Notes: generated by a model not told the origin, from the sequence alone. Counted from the stretch's first letter, positions 8,521-17,334 are shown. The stretch: DNA of 64,000 nucleotides from Acidobacteriaceae bacterium (GCA_028283655.1 JAPWKE010000003.1:1488001-1552000), one strand, 5' to 3'. Translations and numbers: made by a program.

Positions 8521-9582
8521 ATGCGCGCCTTCCGATTTGCCCTTCCGCTCCTCGTCTCGACGACAGCTTTCGCCGCCAGCTTCAACTGCAAGCTTGCCAG
8601 CACCCCGCGAGAGAAAACCATCTGTGCCTCGCCTGCGCTCTCCAAAGCCGACGACGAACTCGCCGCAAAGTACAAAGCGCTGCACGAAAAGCTCTCCCCC
8701 GAAAGCGCCGCAGACCTCCTGAAAGACCAGCGCATCTGGCTCGCATACCTAGACAAAGCCTGCGCCCCAAACCTGAAAGCTGACCGCGCGAACATCTCCG
8801 AGTGCCTGCTTGGCGAGTACAACAGTCGCAAGCCGGACTTCGACAGCACCACCCTGCCCTCTGGACAGGTCCTCTTCACCCGCGCCACCTACATCGCGCG
8901 TCCCACCAAGCTCGTTCCTAACGACGATTCAGACATGGACCCCGGCGTCGGCACCGGCATCTTTCGCTGGCCACAGATCGACCGCGCGACCAGCCAGCAG
9001 ACGGCCTTCAACCACTCCGTCCTCGCCTACCTGTTGGAGAGCAGCAAGAACGACCCGAAGCAAGCAGCAACCTTCCTCGCCTCCACCGATCCGCACAGCT
9101 CCGTCGACGTCTCCTGGACCCTCCGCGCCGTCAACGACAAACTCCTCAGCATCGACTTTGAGCAGTTCAGCATGACCTACGGCGCAGCCCATCCCAACAC
9201 CTTCGACAGCACCTTCCATTGGAACGTCGCCGCAGGACGCCCCCTTCAGGTCACCGACGTCTTCAACAACGCCTCTGGCTGGAGCACCAAACTCATTCCC
9301 GCCGCCCGGCAAAAACTCCGCGCCATCCCCGACATGAGCGAAATGCTCTGGAACGGCGACGAACTGACCAAAGGCATTGGCAACGGCCTCTCCAATTCGT
9401 ACGAATGGACGCTCTCGTCCAAAGGCTTCACCGTCACCTTCGCCCAGTATCAGGTCGCAGCCTACGTCGCCGGAATGCCGGACATCACCTTCACCTGGCA
9501 GGAATTGAAGCCCTACCTCAACCCCAGCTTCGCGCCCTCCGGCCTGCCAAAGCCGACAACCAGCAAGCGCGACAGCCAGTAA
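8521..9582 (+). CDS. Secreted LprI-domain protein
   Basis: A 353-residue protein with a clear signal peptide (MRAFRFALPLLVSTTAFA, cleavage near AFA-AS). The next 80 residues match the LprI / DUF1311 fold: FNCKLASTPREKTICASPAL followed by a helical ADDELAAKYKALHEKL and cysteines at SFNC, KTIC, KACA and SECL that can form the two family disulphides. LprI-type domains include lysozyme inhibitors. The remaining 230 residues resemble DUF3298/RsiV-like extracytoplasmic modules (TFDSTFHWNVAAGRPLQVTD; GMPDITFTWQELKPYL). The ATG at 8521 is the only start that leaves an intact signal peptide. A hairpin terminator follows. Exact ligand unknown. Confidence 0.7.
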   Translation: MRAFRFALPLLVSTTAFAASFNCKLASTPREKTICASPALSKADDELAAKYKALHEKLSPESAADLLKDQRIWLAYLDKACAPNLKADRANISECLLGEYNSRKPDFDSTTLPSGQVLFTRATYIARPTKLVPNDDSDMDPGVGTGIFRWPQIDRATSQQTAFNHSVLAYLLESSKNDPKQAATFLASTDPHSSVDVSWTLRAVNDKLLSIDFEQFSMTYGAAHPNTFDSTFHWNVAAGRPLQVTDVFNNASGWSTKLIPAARQKLRAIPDMSEMLWNGDELTKGIGNGLSNSYEWTLSSKGFTVTFAQYQVAAYVAGMPDITFTWQELKPYLNPSFAPSGLPKPTTSKRDSQ

Positions 9583-9600
9583 GCGAATCCAGCAAACGAC

Positions 9601-9627
9601 AGCGGCCGCTCCCCAGGAGCAGCCGCT
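9601..9627 (+). terminator. Intrinsic terminator after the LprI-domain gene
   Basis: AGCGGC and GCTCC pair with GGAGC and GCCGCT, interrupted by a single C/A mismatch, around a CCA loop. TCTTTCT follows on the plus strand. It lies 19 bases after the stop of the upstream gene and before the convergent hspR gene. Confidence 0.8.
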
Positions 9628-9669
9628 TCTTTCTATCTCGAAAATCTAAACAACCGTAATCCCGGGCGA

Positions 9670-10068
9670 TTAGCTTTTCTTCTTCGTCCCAGCCGCAACC
9701 ACCGTACGCCGCACAGGCACCAACCCTGCCTGTGTAGGCGTCATGCCCTGCTGCATTCTCGCCAGCATCTCGGTGCTTACATAGTCCACGAACCCCTGCA
9801 TCTGCCGGTTCATCTCTTCCATGCGCTCGCGCATCTGCAGCACCACGGCGATTCCCGCCATGTTTACGCCCAGATCACGCGCCAGATTCAGAATGAACTC
9901 CAGCCGTTCCAGATCTTCATCCGTATAAAGCCGTGTGTTGCCGTCCGACCGAGAGGGCCGTAACAGGCCTTCGCGTTCGTACAGTCGCAGTGTCTGCGGA
10001 TGAATGCTGTACATCTCGCTCACAGACGAGATCATGTACGCGCCCTTGGTTTTACGACGTGTTGCCAT
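9670..10068 (-). CDS. hspR: Heat-shock repressor HspR (MerR-type)
   Basis: A MerR-family regulator of 132 residues. After a basic N-terminus, the winged-helix DNA-binding domain reads YMISSVSEMYSIHPQTLRLY then EREGLLRPSRSDGNTRLYT, the HspR pattern in which the usual MerR start is replaced by a (Y/V)MISV-A-like strand. A coiled-coil-prone tail (QMRERMEEMNRQMQGF) and a basic end follow. HspR binds HAIR operators (CTTGAGT-N7-ACTCAAG) and represses dnaK, clpB and related genes; DnaK acts as co-repressor in Streptomyces. A HAIR-like site is present on the dnaK promoter in this window at 19331-19351. I take the ATG at 10068; a start at 10104 would have a ribosome-binding site too close to it. Confidence 0.85.
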   Translation of the reverse strand: MATRRKTKGAYMISSVSEMYSIHPQTLRLYEREGLLRPSRSDGNTRLYTDEDLERLEFILNLARDLGVNMAGIAVVLQMRERMEEMNRQMQGFVDYVSTEMLARMQQGMTPTQAGLVPVRRTVVAAGTKKKS

Positions 10069-10115
10069 CGCCCAAAGAATAACCCGTCCGGCACAACCGT
10101 GCATCCTATCCGTAC

Positions 10116-11099
10116 ATGAGCGGATTCCTCAAAACCGTCACCCTCGGCTTTTCCGTCGCAGCCGGATGCACAGCCGGAGCCACACTCGCGACCATCGGCG
10201 CAGCCTGCTTCGCCGTCAACAAGCTGCGTGCGCAGCCCATTGCGGACAACGCTGTCGTCGTCATCACTGGGGGCTCCCGCGGCCTTGGACTCGCCCTAGC
10301 CTCCCGCTTTGCCCGTCGCCCTGTCCGCCTTGTGCTGGCCTCGCGCAAACGCGAAGAGCTCGAACAGGCGCAAGCAACACTGCTTGCCCAGCACCCGCAT
10401 CTCCAGCCCGAAAGCTTCTATCTCGTCGACGTCGACCTCTCCGAGCAGGAAGGCTGTCAACGCCTCATCGACGAAACCATCGCCCGCTTCGGCCGTATCG
10501 ACGTTCTCGTGAACAACGCTGGCATCATCGAAGTCGGCCCTGTCGAGTCCATGACGCTCGAAGCCTTTGAAAGCGCCATGCGCATCAACTTCTTCGCCGC
10601 GCTGTATACGACCTGGTACGCCCTTCCGTACATGCGCCGCCAGCAGCCCCTGCAAGGCAAACGTCGTGCCGCCGTCGTCAACATCGCCTCCATCGGCGGC
10701 AAGTTCTCTGTGCCACACATGCTGCCTTACTCTGCCGCAAAGTTCGCGCTCGTCGGCTTCTCCACCGGCCTCCATGCAGAGCTTCGCGCCAAAGGCATCC
10801 GCGTCACCACCATCTGCCCTGGCCTTATGCGTACCGGCGGTGAAGCCCATGCCAAATTTGTCGGTGACATTGCCGCCGAGCAAAAGTGGTTCAACCTCGC
10901 CGCAAAAACTCCGGGCATCGCCACCACCACCAGGCACGCAGCCAACAAGATCTACTCTGCCGTCGTCCACGGCCGTGCCGAAGTCACCGTCACACCACAG
11001 GCATGGCTCGGCGCACGCTTCGCCGGAGTTTTCCCAGAAACTTTGCAGTGGATGAACGCACTCACCAACCAGCACATCCTCCCGCCTGCCCCTGAATAG
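10116..11099 (+). CDS. Short-chain dehydrogenase/reductase with N-terminal membrane segment
   Basis: A classical SDR of 327 residues. A hydrophobic N-terminal stretch (GFSVAAGCTAGATLATIGAA) could anchor it in the membrane. Then come the cofactor loop TGGSRGLG (51-58), NNAG (133-136), and the catalytic Ser 192, Tyr 205 and Lys 209 (YSAAK). VDVD at about 104-107 is compatible with the usual adenine-site Asp. The substrate is not predictable. The gene diverges from hspR with 47 bases between the starts, so the promoters must share this small gap; an HspR effect on this gene is conceivable, but no HAIR element is visible there. Confidence 0.85.
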   Translation: MSGFLKTVTLGFSVAAGCTAGATLATIGAACFAVNKLRAQPIADNAVVVITGGSRGLGLALASRFARRPVRLVLASRKREELEQAQATLLAQHPHLQPESFYLVDVDLSEQEGCQRLIDETIARFGRIDVLVNNAGIIEVGPVESMTLEAFESAMRINFFAALYTTWYALPYMRRQQPLQGKRRAAVVNIASIGGKFSVPHMLPYSAAKFALVGFSTGLHAELRAKGIRVTTICPGLMRTGGEAHAKFVGDIAAEQKWFNLAAKTPGIATTTRHAANKIYSAVVHGRAEVTVTPQAWLGARFAGVFPETLQWMNALTNQHILPPAPE

Positions 11100-11110
11100 C
11101 TACTCGCCAC

Positions 11111-11160
11111 ACCCCTTTCGCGTCTTCTCCTTGACCTGAGCGCCTCGGCGTCGAAGCGTT
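11111..11160 (+). repeat. Dispersed intergenic repeat, copy A (short, divergent)
   Basis: This stretch runs from CCCTTTCGCGTCTTC to GGCGTCGAAGCGTT and lies just downstream of the SDR gene. It shares the framework (TTCGCG, then about 30 bases, then GCGTCGAAGC) with the copies at 22711, 24141, 29609 and, inverted, 35764. It is the most divergent of the set. Confidence 0.5.
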
Positions 11161-11229
11161 CTGTTCGTGGGACCCATCAAATTTGATCGGCCTATGTTAG
11201 CGTTATCTGGCTCCACGAAAGGAACCACG

Positions 11230-11994
11230 ATGCGTCTTGCCACTCTTCTTCTCATCGCCTCGACCCTGTCGGCAACAGCCCAGACCAAAGCCCCGGAAGT
11301 TCACGAGTCGCAGTACGTCAAGATGCGCGAAGCGCAAAAGGCCGATCCTTCACTGCGCCTGAGCGACTACGCAGGCCTCGGCTTTTACGCCGACGCCAAC
11401 GCCGCCCTCGCGGCCCCCAAACCCGGTGCTCCGCCACGCGTACTCTTCTTCGGCGACTCCATCACCCATAACTGGGGCAATAAAAACTACTCCGACCTCT
11501 TCCAGCGAAAGTCGAATTACATCAACCGCGGCATCGGCGGCCAAACCACCGGCCAAATGCTTCTCCGCTACCGCGACGACGTCCTAGCGCTGCAGCCCAA
11601 AGTCGTCGTCCTTCTCGGTGGCACCAACGACCTCGCCAGCTACAAACTCCCGGACGTCGCCGCCTTCATCGAAGGCAACATCCAGTCCCTCGTCGAGCTC
11701 ATGCAGCTCCACGGCGAACGCGTCATCCTTTGCTCGCTCACTCCGGTCTCCGACGCCATCAAGCCCCAGACCGACCGCCGCGACCCCGCAAAGATCCTCG
11801 CACTCAACGCCTGGCTCAAGCAGTACGCCGCAGCAAAGCACATTCCCTTCGTCGACTACTACGATGCCGTTACTGACGGCCACGACCGCATCCAAACCGC
11901 GCTCACCATCGATGGACTCCACCCCAACCACGACGGCGTCGCCAAAATGGAACCGCTCGTCGAGGCCGCCATCGCCGCAGAGCTCAAGAAATAA
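11230..11994 (+). CDS. Secreted SGNH/GDSL-type hydrolase
   Basis: A protein of 254 residues with a signal peptide (MRLATLLLIASTLSATAQ). All four SGNH blocks are present: FFGDSITHNWG with Ser 77, the Gly of RGIGGQTTGQ (block II), GTNDLASY with Asn 133 (block III) and IDGLHPNHDG with the Asp 228/His 231 dyad (block V). The best relatives are secreted esterases or platelet-activating-factor acetylhydrolase-like lipases that deacetylate glycans or lipids outside the cytoplasm; the true substrate is unknown. The ATG at 11230 follows AAAGGA at normal spacing, which decides the start over the GTG at 11167. Confidence 0.85.
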   Translation: MRLATLLLIASTLSATAQTKAPEVHESQYVKMREAQKADPSLRLSDYAGLGFYADANAALAAPKPGAPPRVLFFGDSITHNWGNKNYSDLFQRKSNYINRGIGGQTTGQMLLRYRDDVLALQPKVVVLLGGTNDLASYKLPDVAAFIEGNIQSLVELMQLHGERVILCSLTPVSDAIKPQTDRRDPAKILALNAWLKQYAAAKHIPFVDYYDAVTDGHDRIQTALTIDGLHPNHDGVAKMEPLVEAAIAAELKK

Positions 11995-12039
11995 AAAGGG
12001 GCCCTTTAAAGAGCCGCTTTCATGTTCTTGGGAATGAAT

Positions 12040-12243
12040 TTAACTAGCCTTTGCGAAAGGCTCCTTGCGCAGCAACCGCCTTAGTGCAGCGTTCATCGAC
12101 TCCGAGTTTGGAAAGTACTCTAGAAGACCTGCATCGATCACAACAGCATCCTGCGCATGATAAGCGGCGGTATACTTCCCGCGAACACCGCCAGCGAAAT
12201 CGTACTCCGGCAGCATCTCATCACTATCCTTTTCCAGCTTCAT
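12040..12243 (-). CDS. Small conserved protein, antitoxin-like, downstream of dnaJ
   Basis: A 67-residue acidic-then-basic protein. The block DEMLPEYDFAGGVRGKY followed by VVIDAGLLEYFPNSESMNAALRRLL recalls a widespread family of small proteins usually found next to, or as halves of, type II toxin-antitoxin pairs. No toxin partner is recognisable next to it. The start at 12243 follows AAAGGAG with a spacing of 6-7 and fits the family, which begins shortly before DEMLPEYDF. A longer version from 12306 would overlap the dnaJ stop as ATGA, so coupling to dnaJ is also possible. It is transcribed in the same direction as dnaJ. Confidence 0.6.
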   Translation of the reverse strand: MKLEKDSDEMLPEYDFAGGVRGKYTAAYHAQDAVVIDAGLLEYFPNSESMNAALRRLLRKEPFAKAS

Positions 12244-12302
12244 AAGCACTCCTTTCTCTCGCATTCGGGCGTCTGGCGCTAATAATTCGGAACGTATCGT
12301 GC

Positions 12303-13526
12303 TCATGCCCCGCTCAACAACTCCTCACGCGGGTTCGCCGGATTCAGCTTCTCCAACTCGCGCAGAATCTCCTTCGAGCGTTCATCCTGCACCTTCGGCA
12401 CCACGATCCTGATCTCCACGATCTGATCGCCGCGCACACCTTCGCGCGTTGCGCTTGGCACGCCCTTCTCGCGCATACGAAGCTTCTGCCCCGTCTGCGT
12501 GCCCTGTGGAATCTTCAGCATCGACTGCCCCGGCGCAGATCCCTCGCCATCAATCGTCGGCACTTCGATCTTCGCTCCCAGAGCCGCTTCCGTCACGGTC
12601 ACCGGAACCGTAAGGTGAAGATCATCGCCCGAGCGATGGAAGAGCTTGTGGGCCCCCACCCGAATAATCAGATACAGGTCACCCGCTGGCGCCCCTTCCG
12701 TCCCGGCATTGCCCTTGCCCGCCAGGCGAATTCTCTGCCCATCACGCGTTCCCGCCTTCACGCGGAACTCCAGCGGTTCACGGCGTGTCACCACACCAGC
12801 ACCCGAGCACGTTGAGCATGCGTGCTGCACCTTGCCCGCACCGCCGCAACGCGGGCACTGGATGTTGAACTTCATCCGCCCCCCCATCTGCGTTACCTGG
12901 CCCGAGCCATGGCACTCCGGACACTCCATGCTGCCGCCAGTCACCGCGCGACCTTTGCAGGTTGGGCACTGCTCCTGCCGTTGAATCTCCAGCCGCGTCA
13001 CGCCTCCGCGAATCGAGGTCCAGAAGTCAATCTCCACCTGGTACTCAAGATCGGTTCCCGGCTGCGGTCCACGAGCAGCCCGCGCATTACCGCCATTGAA
13101 CATCCCGCTGAAGACATCGCGGAAGCTCGAACCAAACCCCTCGCTCGAACGCCCTCCGGCAGCATCGCCACCAAAACCCGAAAAGTCGAAGCCGCCAAAA
13201 TCAAACGGCACGCCGCCCTGCGACCCACGAGCACCACCGCCGCCCGCCTGTCCCCCACCACGCGCGTATGCTTCGGCCGCTGCCGGGTCGATGTTGTCGG
13301 AGTAGAAGCCAAGCTGGTCATAGACCTTCCGCTTCTTCTCATCGCTCAGCACATCGTTCGCTTCCGAAAGCTCTTTGAACTTCTCTTCAGCCTTCTTATC
13401 GCCCGGGTTTACATCCGGGTGATACTTGCGCGCAAGCTTACGAAACGCCTTGCGAATCTCTTCCGCAGTCGCCGTCTTCTTGATGCCGAGAGTGCCGTAA
13501 TAATCCTTCTGCTGATTTGCTGCCAT
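12303..13526 (-). CDS. dnaJ: Chaperone DnaJ (type I Hsp40)
   Basis: 407 residues, somewhat longer than the E. coli protein. The J domain carries YHPDVNPG with HPD at 36-38. A Gly/Phe-rich linker (about 88-145; [24 protein letters not shown]) is followed by the cysteine-rich zinc domain with the four repeats [24 protein letters not shown] and CSTCSGAG (187-243) and the substrate-binding C-terminal domains. It stimulates the DnaK ATPase in protein folding. It is separated from dnaK by acyltransferase and repair genes, and no HAIR element is seen directly upstream; only 10 bases separate it from the acyltransferase gene on the same strand, so it may be read from promoters further upstream. Confidence 0.95.
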   Translation of the reverse strand: MAANQQKDYYGTLGIKKTATAEEIRKAFRKLARKYHPDVNPGDKKAEEKFKELSEANDVLSDEKKRKVYDQLGFYSDNIDPAAAEAYARGGGQAGGGGARGSQGGVPFDFGGFDFSGFGGDAAGGRSSEGFGSSFRDVFSGMFNGGNARAARGPQPGTDLEYQVEIDFWTSIRGGVTRLEIQRQEQCPTCKGRAVTGGSMECPECHGSGQVTQMGGRMKFNIQCPRCGGAGKVQHACSTCSGAGVVTRREPLEFRVKAGTRDGQRIRLAGKGNAGTEGAPAGDLYLIIRVGAHKLFHRSGDDLHLTVPVTVTEAALGAKIEVPTIDGEGSAPGQSMLKIPQGTQTGQKLRMREKGVPSATREGVRGDQIVEIRIVVPKVQDERSKEILRELEKLNPANPREELLSGA

Positions 13527-13536
13527 GCCTCACCAC

Positions 13537-14640
13537 TCACTTCGCCAGCTTTGCTGAGAGTCTCTTTCCAACTCGAAGCGCCGGCTCTTCAATCAAGACA
13601 CAAAATAGATGTGCCAATACAAGGGAAACAATTACGAATAACACCAGCATCCATTCCCAGGAGATCTTCCAATAGAGCACATCGACCAGGAAGAACAATA
13701 CCGTGCCATGAACCAGGTACAAACTATAAGAGACTCTCCCAAGGTACTCCGCAACCCGGTTCTTCATGAATGCAGACAAGCGACGTGAGTAAAGCGAACT
13801 GAGGAGCACGCCACCAGCCCCCAACACTAAAATAATTTCCGGCGCATCTGGAAAATGCCCCCGATAGGTCACACTCCTCACATATCCCCAGTACGCCATG
13901 CATGACACTACAGCAAAAACACCGGTGGCAAGCTTGCCTGCACGGTTCCAAAGCCGATGTATCGCAGCCCGGTGCCTGGCCAGCAAGGCGCCGAACAAAA
14001 AGACCATCGCAAACTTTACATCTCCCCCCAAACCCAGCGGATCGGCGATGCCATGCTTCAGCAGTGTGACAGAGATGCCGTAAAGAATCAGGATCAGGGA
14101 TTCGCACACGCCAAAAGGGATTAGCCGTACCACCAGCAACAATGCTGGAAAGAGAATCGACATCAACATTTCGTAATGAAGAGACCAGAATGCTGTATTC
14201 ATCTCGAAGCTGACCGACATCATCAGATGATGACGGATCATCGAGAAGCTTAAAGGGTGCTGCCATGTCTCGTAGTACCAGGGGGCCAATGGCAAATGCT
14301 TCTCTCCCACCAGGAGCATGCCTACGGCCGCTAGCCCAACAGCCGCGACATACGGTACATAGATTCGGAAAATACGTCGAACCAAATAAGCATCATATCG
14401 ACCGAAAGTGCCCTTATTCCAGAACGGCAAACTGAGCACAAACCCACTCAATACAAAGAACAACAGTACCGCCGAATGGCCTGCAACAAGGGGAAGCAGA
14501 TAGGGCTTTTCCTTCAGATCGTACATACAGCAGAAGTGATGCAAGATAACGGTGAAAGCAGCGATGCCCCTTAAGCCATCCAGTTCCAGAAATCGAGCGC
14601 CGGCCGTGCGTTCACGCAACTGTTCCGGAATCTGAGTCAT
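13537..14640 (-). CDS. Acyltransferase 3 family membrane protein (OafA/YrhL type), copy 1
   Basis: 367 residues with about ten membrane helices. LELDGLRGIAAFTVILHHF (18-36) contains the family signature, including the conserved His pair, and PFWNKGTFGRYDAYLVRRIFRIYVP is the second conserved loop. These inner-membrane enzymes transfer acyl groups from cytoplasmic CoA donors to sugars of exopolysaccharide, O-antigen or peptidoglycan. The fused periplasmic SGNH domain of the larger OafA class is absent. A close paralogue lies upstream on the same strand. Sequence composition is slightly AT-richer than in the neighbouring dnaJ gene, which could hint at transfer of the pair. Confidence 0.85.
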   Translation of the reverse strand: MTQIPEQLRERTAGARFLELDGLRGIAAFTVILHHFCCMYDLKEKPYLLPLVAGHSAVLLFFVLSGFVLSLPFWNKGTFGRYDAYLVRRIFRIYVPYVAAVGLAAVGMLLVGEKHLPLAPWYYETWQHPLSFSMIRHHLMMSVSFEMNTAFWSLHYEMLMSILFPALLLVVRLIPFGVCESLILILYGISVTLLKHGIADPLGLGGDVKFAMVFLFGALLARHRAAIHRLWNRAGKLATGVFAVVSCMAYWGYVRSVTYRGHFPDAPEIILVLGAGGVLLSSLYSRRLSAFMKNRVAEYLGRVSYSLYLVHGTVLFFLVDVLYWKISWEWMLVLFVIVSLVLAHLFCVLIEEPALRVGKRLSAKLAK

Positions 14641-14767
14641 TGTGCTCTACCCTTTGCACCAGTTTATTTTTAACCGACCATAGCCGCATCAAGGATGCAT
14701 TACGTCCAGGCTACGACTATGAATTCGAGGGACTTCCTGCACAGCGCACCCACGCTGCACAGTCGCG

Positions 14768-15868
14768 CTAGGTGAGCCTCGCCCCCACCCGCTTGCCGAG
14801 CCGCAGTGCAGGCTCTTCGATCACTCGGCAAAAAACATGAGCCATACCAAAGGAAAGAAGTACATAAGGGACAAAGATTTCTAACAGGTTCAACTTCCCA
14901 TACAGCAGATTCGTCAAGGCAAAAAGCACCGTGCCATGTAAAAGGTAAAGGCTATACGAGATCCGCCCAAGATACTCTGGCACGCGCATCTCAAAAAACT
15001 TACGAAACTGCGACATGCTGAGGCAAAGAACAATAAGCCCAGCCGAGCCCAGCACCAACAGGGGCTCCTGGACAAACGCCAGGGTCGGCGGCTTCAAGTA
15101 ATGATCGAACGTCCCCCAGAACAACAGAAGTGCAACCACCAGAAGACTACTCTTAGCAGCCATTCCGGAGCGGTTCAGTGCGTTCTTCAGCTGCTCCCGC
15201 TGCCGCGCCAACAGTGCTCCAAGGACAAACATCGATCCGAAGCGCATCGTCTCCTGGTAGAGAAAAAAATCTCCATGCACAAAGAGATGGAGCCCTGCAC
15301 CGACCGCATACAAAGCCACCATGAGCACCAACGAACCGGCCAGCTTCAGGCGATACAGCAGGAATAACAACGCAGGAAACAGGATTGAGATGACAAGCTC
15401 ATAACGCAACGACCAGAACGCCGTATTCAGATGAGCGCTGGTTCCAAAGAGTAGTTGCACGAAAGCAAACCGTGGCGTGACCTTGTCCTGCCACGTCATG
15501 TAATACCAGCCACCGAGCGGAAGATGTCCGCGTCCCCAGAAGTAATCGCCGATCAGAGCAACGATTCGTGCAAAGAAGAGCGGAACATAAATACGGAAGA
15601 ATCGCCGGGCAAGATAGCTCTTATACGACCCGAGCGTTCCCTTGTTCCAGAACGGCAGGCTGAGCACAAATCCACTCAGGACAAAGAACAGCAGCACCGC
15701 CTGCTCACCAGCCAGCAATGGCGTCAAATACCACGGCCTCGGCAGGTCATACATGAAAAAGAAGTGGTGAAACATCACAGTAAACGCCGCGACTCCACGC
15801 AAACCGTCCAGCGATACGTAACGCGAACCTGTACTGCGCTCCCGCAGCTCACCCACACTGCTTGTCAT
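14768..15868 (-). CDS. Acyltransferase 3 family membrane protein (OafA/YrhL type), copy 2
   Basis: 366 residues from the ATG at 15868, chosen because the product then starts MTSSVGELRERSTGSRYVSL, parallel to the N-terminus of the neighbouring copy (MTQIPEQLRERTAGARFLEL). LDGLRGVAAFTVMFHHFF and PFWNKGTLGSYKSYLARRFFRIYVP match the same blocks in copy 1, and both end with EEPALRxGKR. The two are therefore tandem paralogues, about 127 bases apart. The acceptor sugar is unknown. An earlier in-frame start (15946) would add a non-conserved basic leader and is rejected. Confidence 0.85.
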   Translation of the reverse strand: MTSSVGELRERSTGSRYVSLDGLRGVAAFTVMFHHFFFMYDLPRPWYLTPLLAGEQAVLLFFVLSGFVLSLPFWNKGTLGSYKSYLARRFFRIYVPLFFARIVALIGDYFWGRGHLPLGGWYYMTWQDKVTPRFAFVQLLFGTSAHLNTAFWSLRYELVISILFPALLFLLYRLKLAGSLVLMVALYAVGAGLHLFVHGDFFLYQETMRFGSMFVLGALLARQREQLKNALNRSGMAAKSSLLVVALLLFWGTFDHYLKPPTLAFVQEPLLVLGSAGLIVLCLSMSQFRKFFEMRVPEYLGRISYSLYLLHGTVLFALTNLLYGKLNLLEIFVPYVLLSFGMAHVFCRVIEEPALRLGKRVGARLT

Positions 15869-15963
15869 CCGAGAAACATCTCCTGCGGTACCCTTCTTTT
15901 CTGCACGGTAATGCCGTAAAGGTATCACGCAGTCCCCTGCAAACACCTTCGCCTGACGGCCCC

Positions 15964-16860
15964 TCAGGCACGCTCACCGGCCTGGCAACTCGGACACCAA
16001 TAGAGCGTTCTCCCAGCTACATCTTTTTTCAAAACGGTTGCTCCGCAAACGAAGCAAGGCTTGCCATGTCGGCGATAGACATAATGCACCTCTTCCTTCA
16101 GAGGTAATCCAGCTTCCTTCGTAGGCCTGTCCTCTGGCTTCGTGGTCACAATGCGACGATCCACCATTCCGGCCGTCATCAAAGGAATCGAATCTGCCCA
16201 AATCCGCTGCAAGGACGCAGGCGGCACTTCCCGTCCTTCCGTAAACGGATCCAGCCTCTCGCGAAACAGCAACTCCGCGCGATAGATGTTGCCGATGCCC
16301 GCAAACACATCCTGCTCCATCAGTAACTGACCAATCGCCTTCCGGCTCTTGCGAACCTTCGCAAACCCGCGCTCTGGATCATCACCGTTCAGCGGATCAG
16401 GTCCCAGACGCTCCGTAAGCTCTTGCCACTTCGCATTCGTGTATACCGAGCAATCCATCGGCCCGCGCAACTCCACCCACGCGACCTGCTCCGGCTCCAG
16501 ATTCCCCGTCCCATCATCCGACGAGTACCACCCGTGCCGCTTGCTCGCACCCGCCACAGCCGGCAGCTTCACCTTGGACGCACTCCACAGGCGCATCCTC
16601 AGCGCCCCGCGCACCTCCGGCAACGCCCCCGAGCCTTCCGTGAAATCTCCCTGCAGACCAAGATGCACGTGCAGGATGCTGTCTTTGCCAAAGTCATAGC
16701 CCAGGTGCTTGCCCACCGCCATCACACGCACAAGCTTGCGTCCATCCAGCAGATCGAAGTCCGTAAACCGTCCCTGGGGCCCATCCATCCGCACCGGCTT
16801 GCCCGCAAACGCAGCCTCATGCCGAGCAGCCCACCGATGAATCTCATTTCCTTCCGGCAA
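15964..16860 (-). CDS. Fpg/Nei-family DNA glycosylase (endonuclease VIII-like)
   Basis: A 298-residue base-excision repair enzyme. I chose the TTG at 16860 as start because it gives Met-Pro-Glu-Gly: in this family the N-terminal Pro 2 is the Schiff-base nucleophile and Glu 3 the catalytic acid, so no residue may precede it. A GGGGG ribosome-binding site sits at proper distance from this TTG, whereas the in-frame GTG at 16866 would place two residues before the proline. AVGKHLGYDF (48-57) holds the conserved Lys. The helix-two-turn-helix region (QDVFAGIGNIYRAE) and a C-terminal four-Cys zinc finger (CFVC, then CPSC) complete the fold. It resembles actinobacterial Nei2-type enzymes more than classical MutM. 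Confidence 0.85.
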   Translation of the reverse strand: MPEGNEIHRWAARHEAAFAGKPVRMDGPQGRFTDFDLLDGRKLVRVMAVGKHLGYDFGKDSILHVHLGLQGDFTEGSGALPEVRGALRMRLWSASKVKLPAVAGASKRHGWYSSDDGTGNLEPEQVAWVELRGPMDCSVYTNAKWQELTERLGPDPLNGDDPERGFAKVRKSRKAIGQLLMEQDVFAGIGNIYRAELLFRERLDPFTEGREVPPASLQRIWADSIPLMTAGMVDRRIVTTKPEDRPTKEAGLPLKEEVHYVYRRHGKPCFVCGATVLKKDVAGRTLYWCPSCQAGERA

Positions 16861-16939
16861 TGCCACATCCCCCTGTGCTCAAACAACGACGGGCTGCGCT
16901 CTAGCCATCAGATCGCAGCCCGCCAGCTTCAACCACGGC

Positions 16940-17197
16940 TTAGTTCCAGACAGTATTGGCCTTGATCGCTTCCACGTTGAACATCTGGTCAGGCTCTGCA
17001 TTCCGCATCTTGGCCGCAAACGCGTCTGCTTCTTCGCGCGTGCCGAACACGGTGCGGTTATACAGTTGGCCCGCGCGCAGCGCATCGCAGCGCCACAATG
17101 TCTGCGTCGCATGAGAACGCCCACTGCCAAGCTCCCAGTGCAGCGAACTCTGCAACACCTCGTCTTTGCCTTCGCTCTGATCTTCCCAGTTCATCAT
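16940..17197 (-). CDS. Small conserved protein of unknown function
   Basis: 85 residues without signal peptide or membrane segment. It contains a Trp/Cys-containing middle (HATQTLWRCDAL) and a REEADAFAAKMRNAEPDQMF helix, an arrangement often seen in small proteins that act on amino-acid or ring substrates, but I recognise no family. GGCGG precedes the ATG pair at 17197/17194. It is transcribed in the same direction as the nei-like gene and dnaK, 166 bases after the dnaK stop and beyond that gene's likely terminator. Confidence 0.55.
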   Translation of the reverse strand: MMNWEDQSEGKDEVLQSSLHWELGSGRSHATQTLWRCDALRAGQLYNRTVFGTREEADAFAAKMRNAEPDQMFNVEAIKANTVWN

Positions 17198-17302
17198 CGC
17201 CAGCCGCCTTTCTTTCCACCTGTTTCTTTAGACCCACACCAACCAAAATCGATGCAGACCATCGTTCTCCGCTACACCCCAGGCACCTCCGCCTGAGAAC
17301 GC

Positions 17303-17334
17303 AAGAGGAGAGCCTCGATCGAAGCTCTCCTCTT
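17303..17334 (-). terminator. Likely terminator of dnaK
   Basis: AAGAGGAGAGC (17303-17313) pairs perfectly with GCTCTCCTCTT (17324-17334). The 10-base interior holds the palindrome TCGATCGA. It lies 30 bases beyond the dnaK stop in the direction of transcription. The T tract is poor, so efficiency is uncertain. Confidence 0.65.

Noticed and set aside
11995-12012. Palindrome AAAGGGGCCCTTT as terminator of the SGNH gene
   Set aside because: Without a loop it cannot fold as a terminator hairpin, and no U tract follows.
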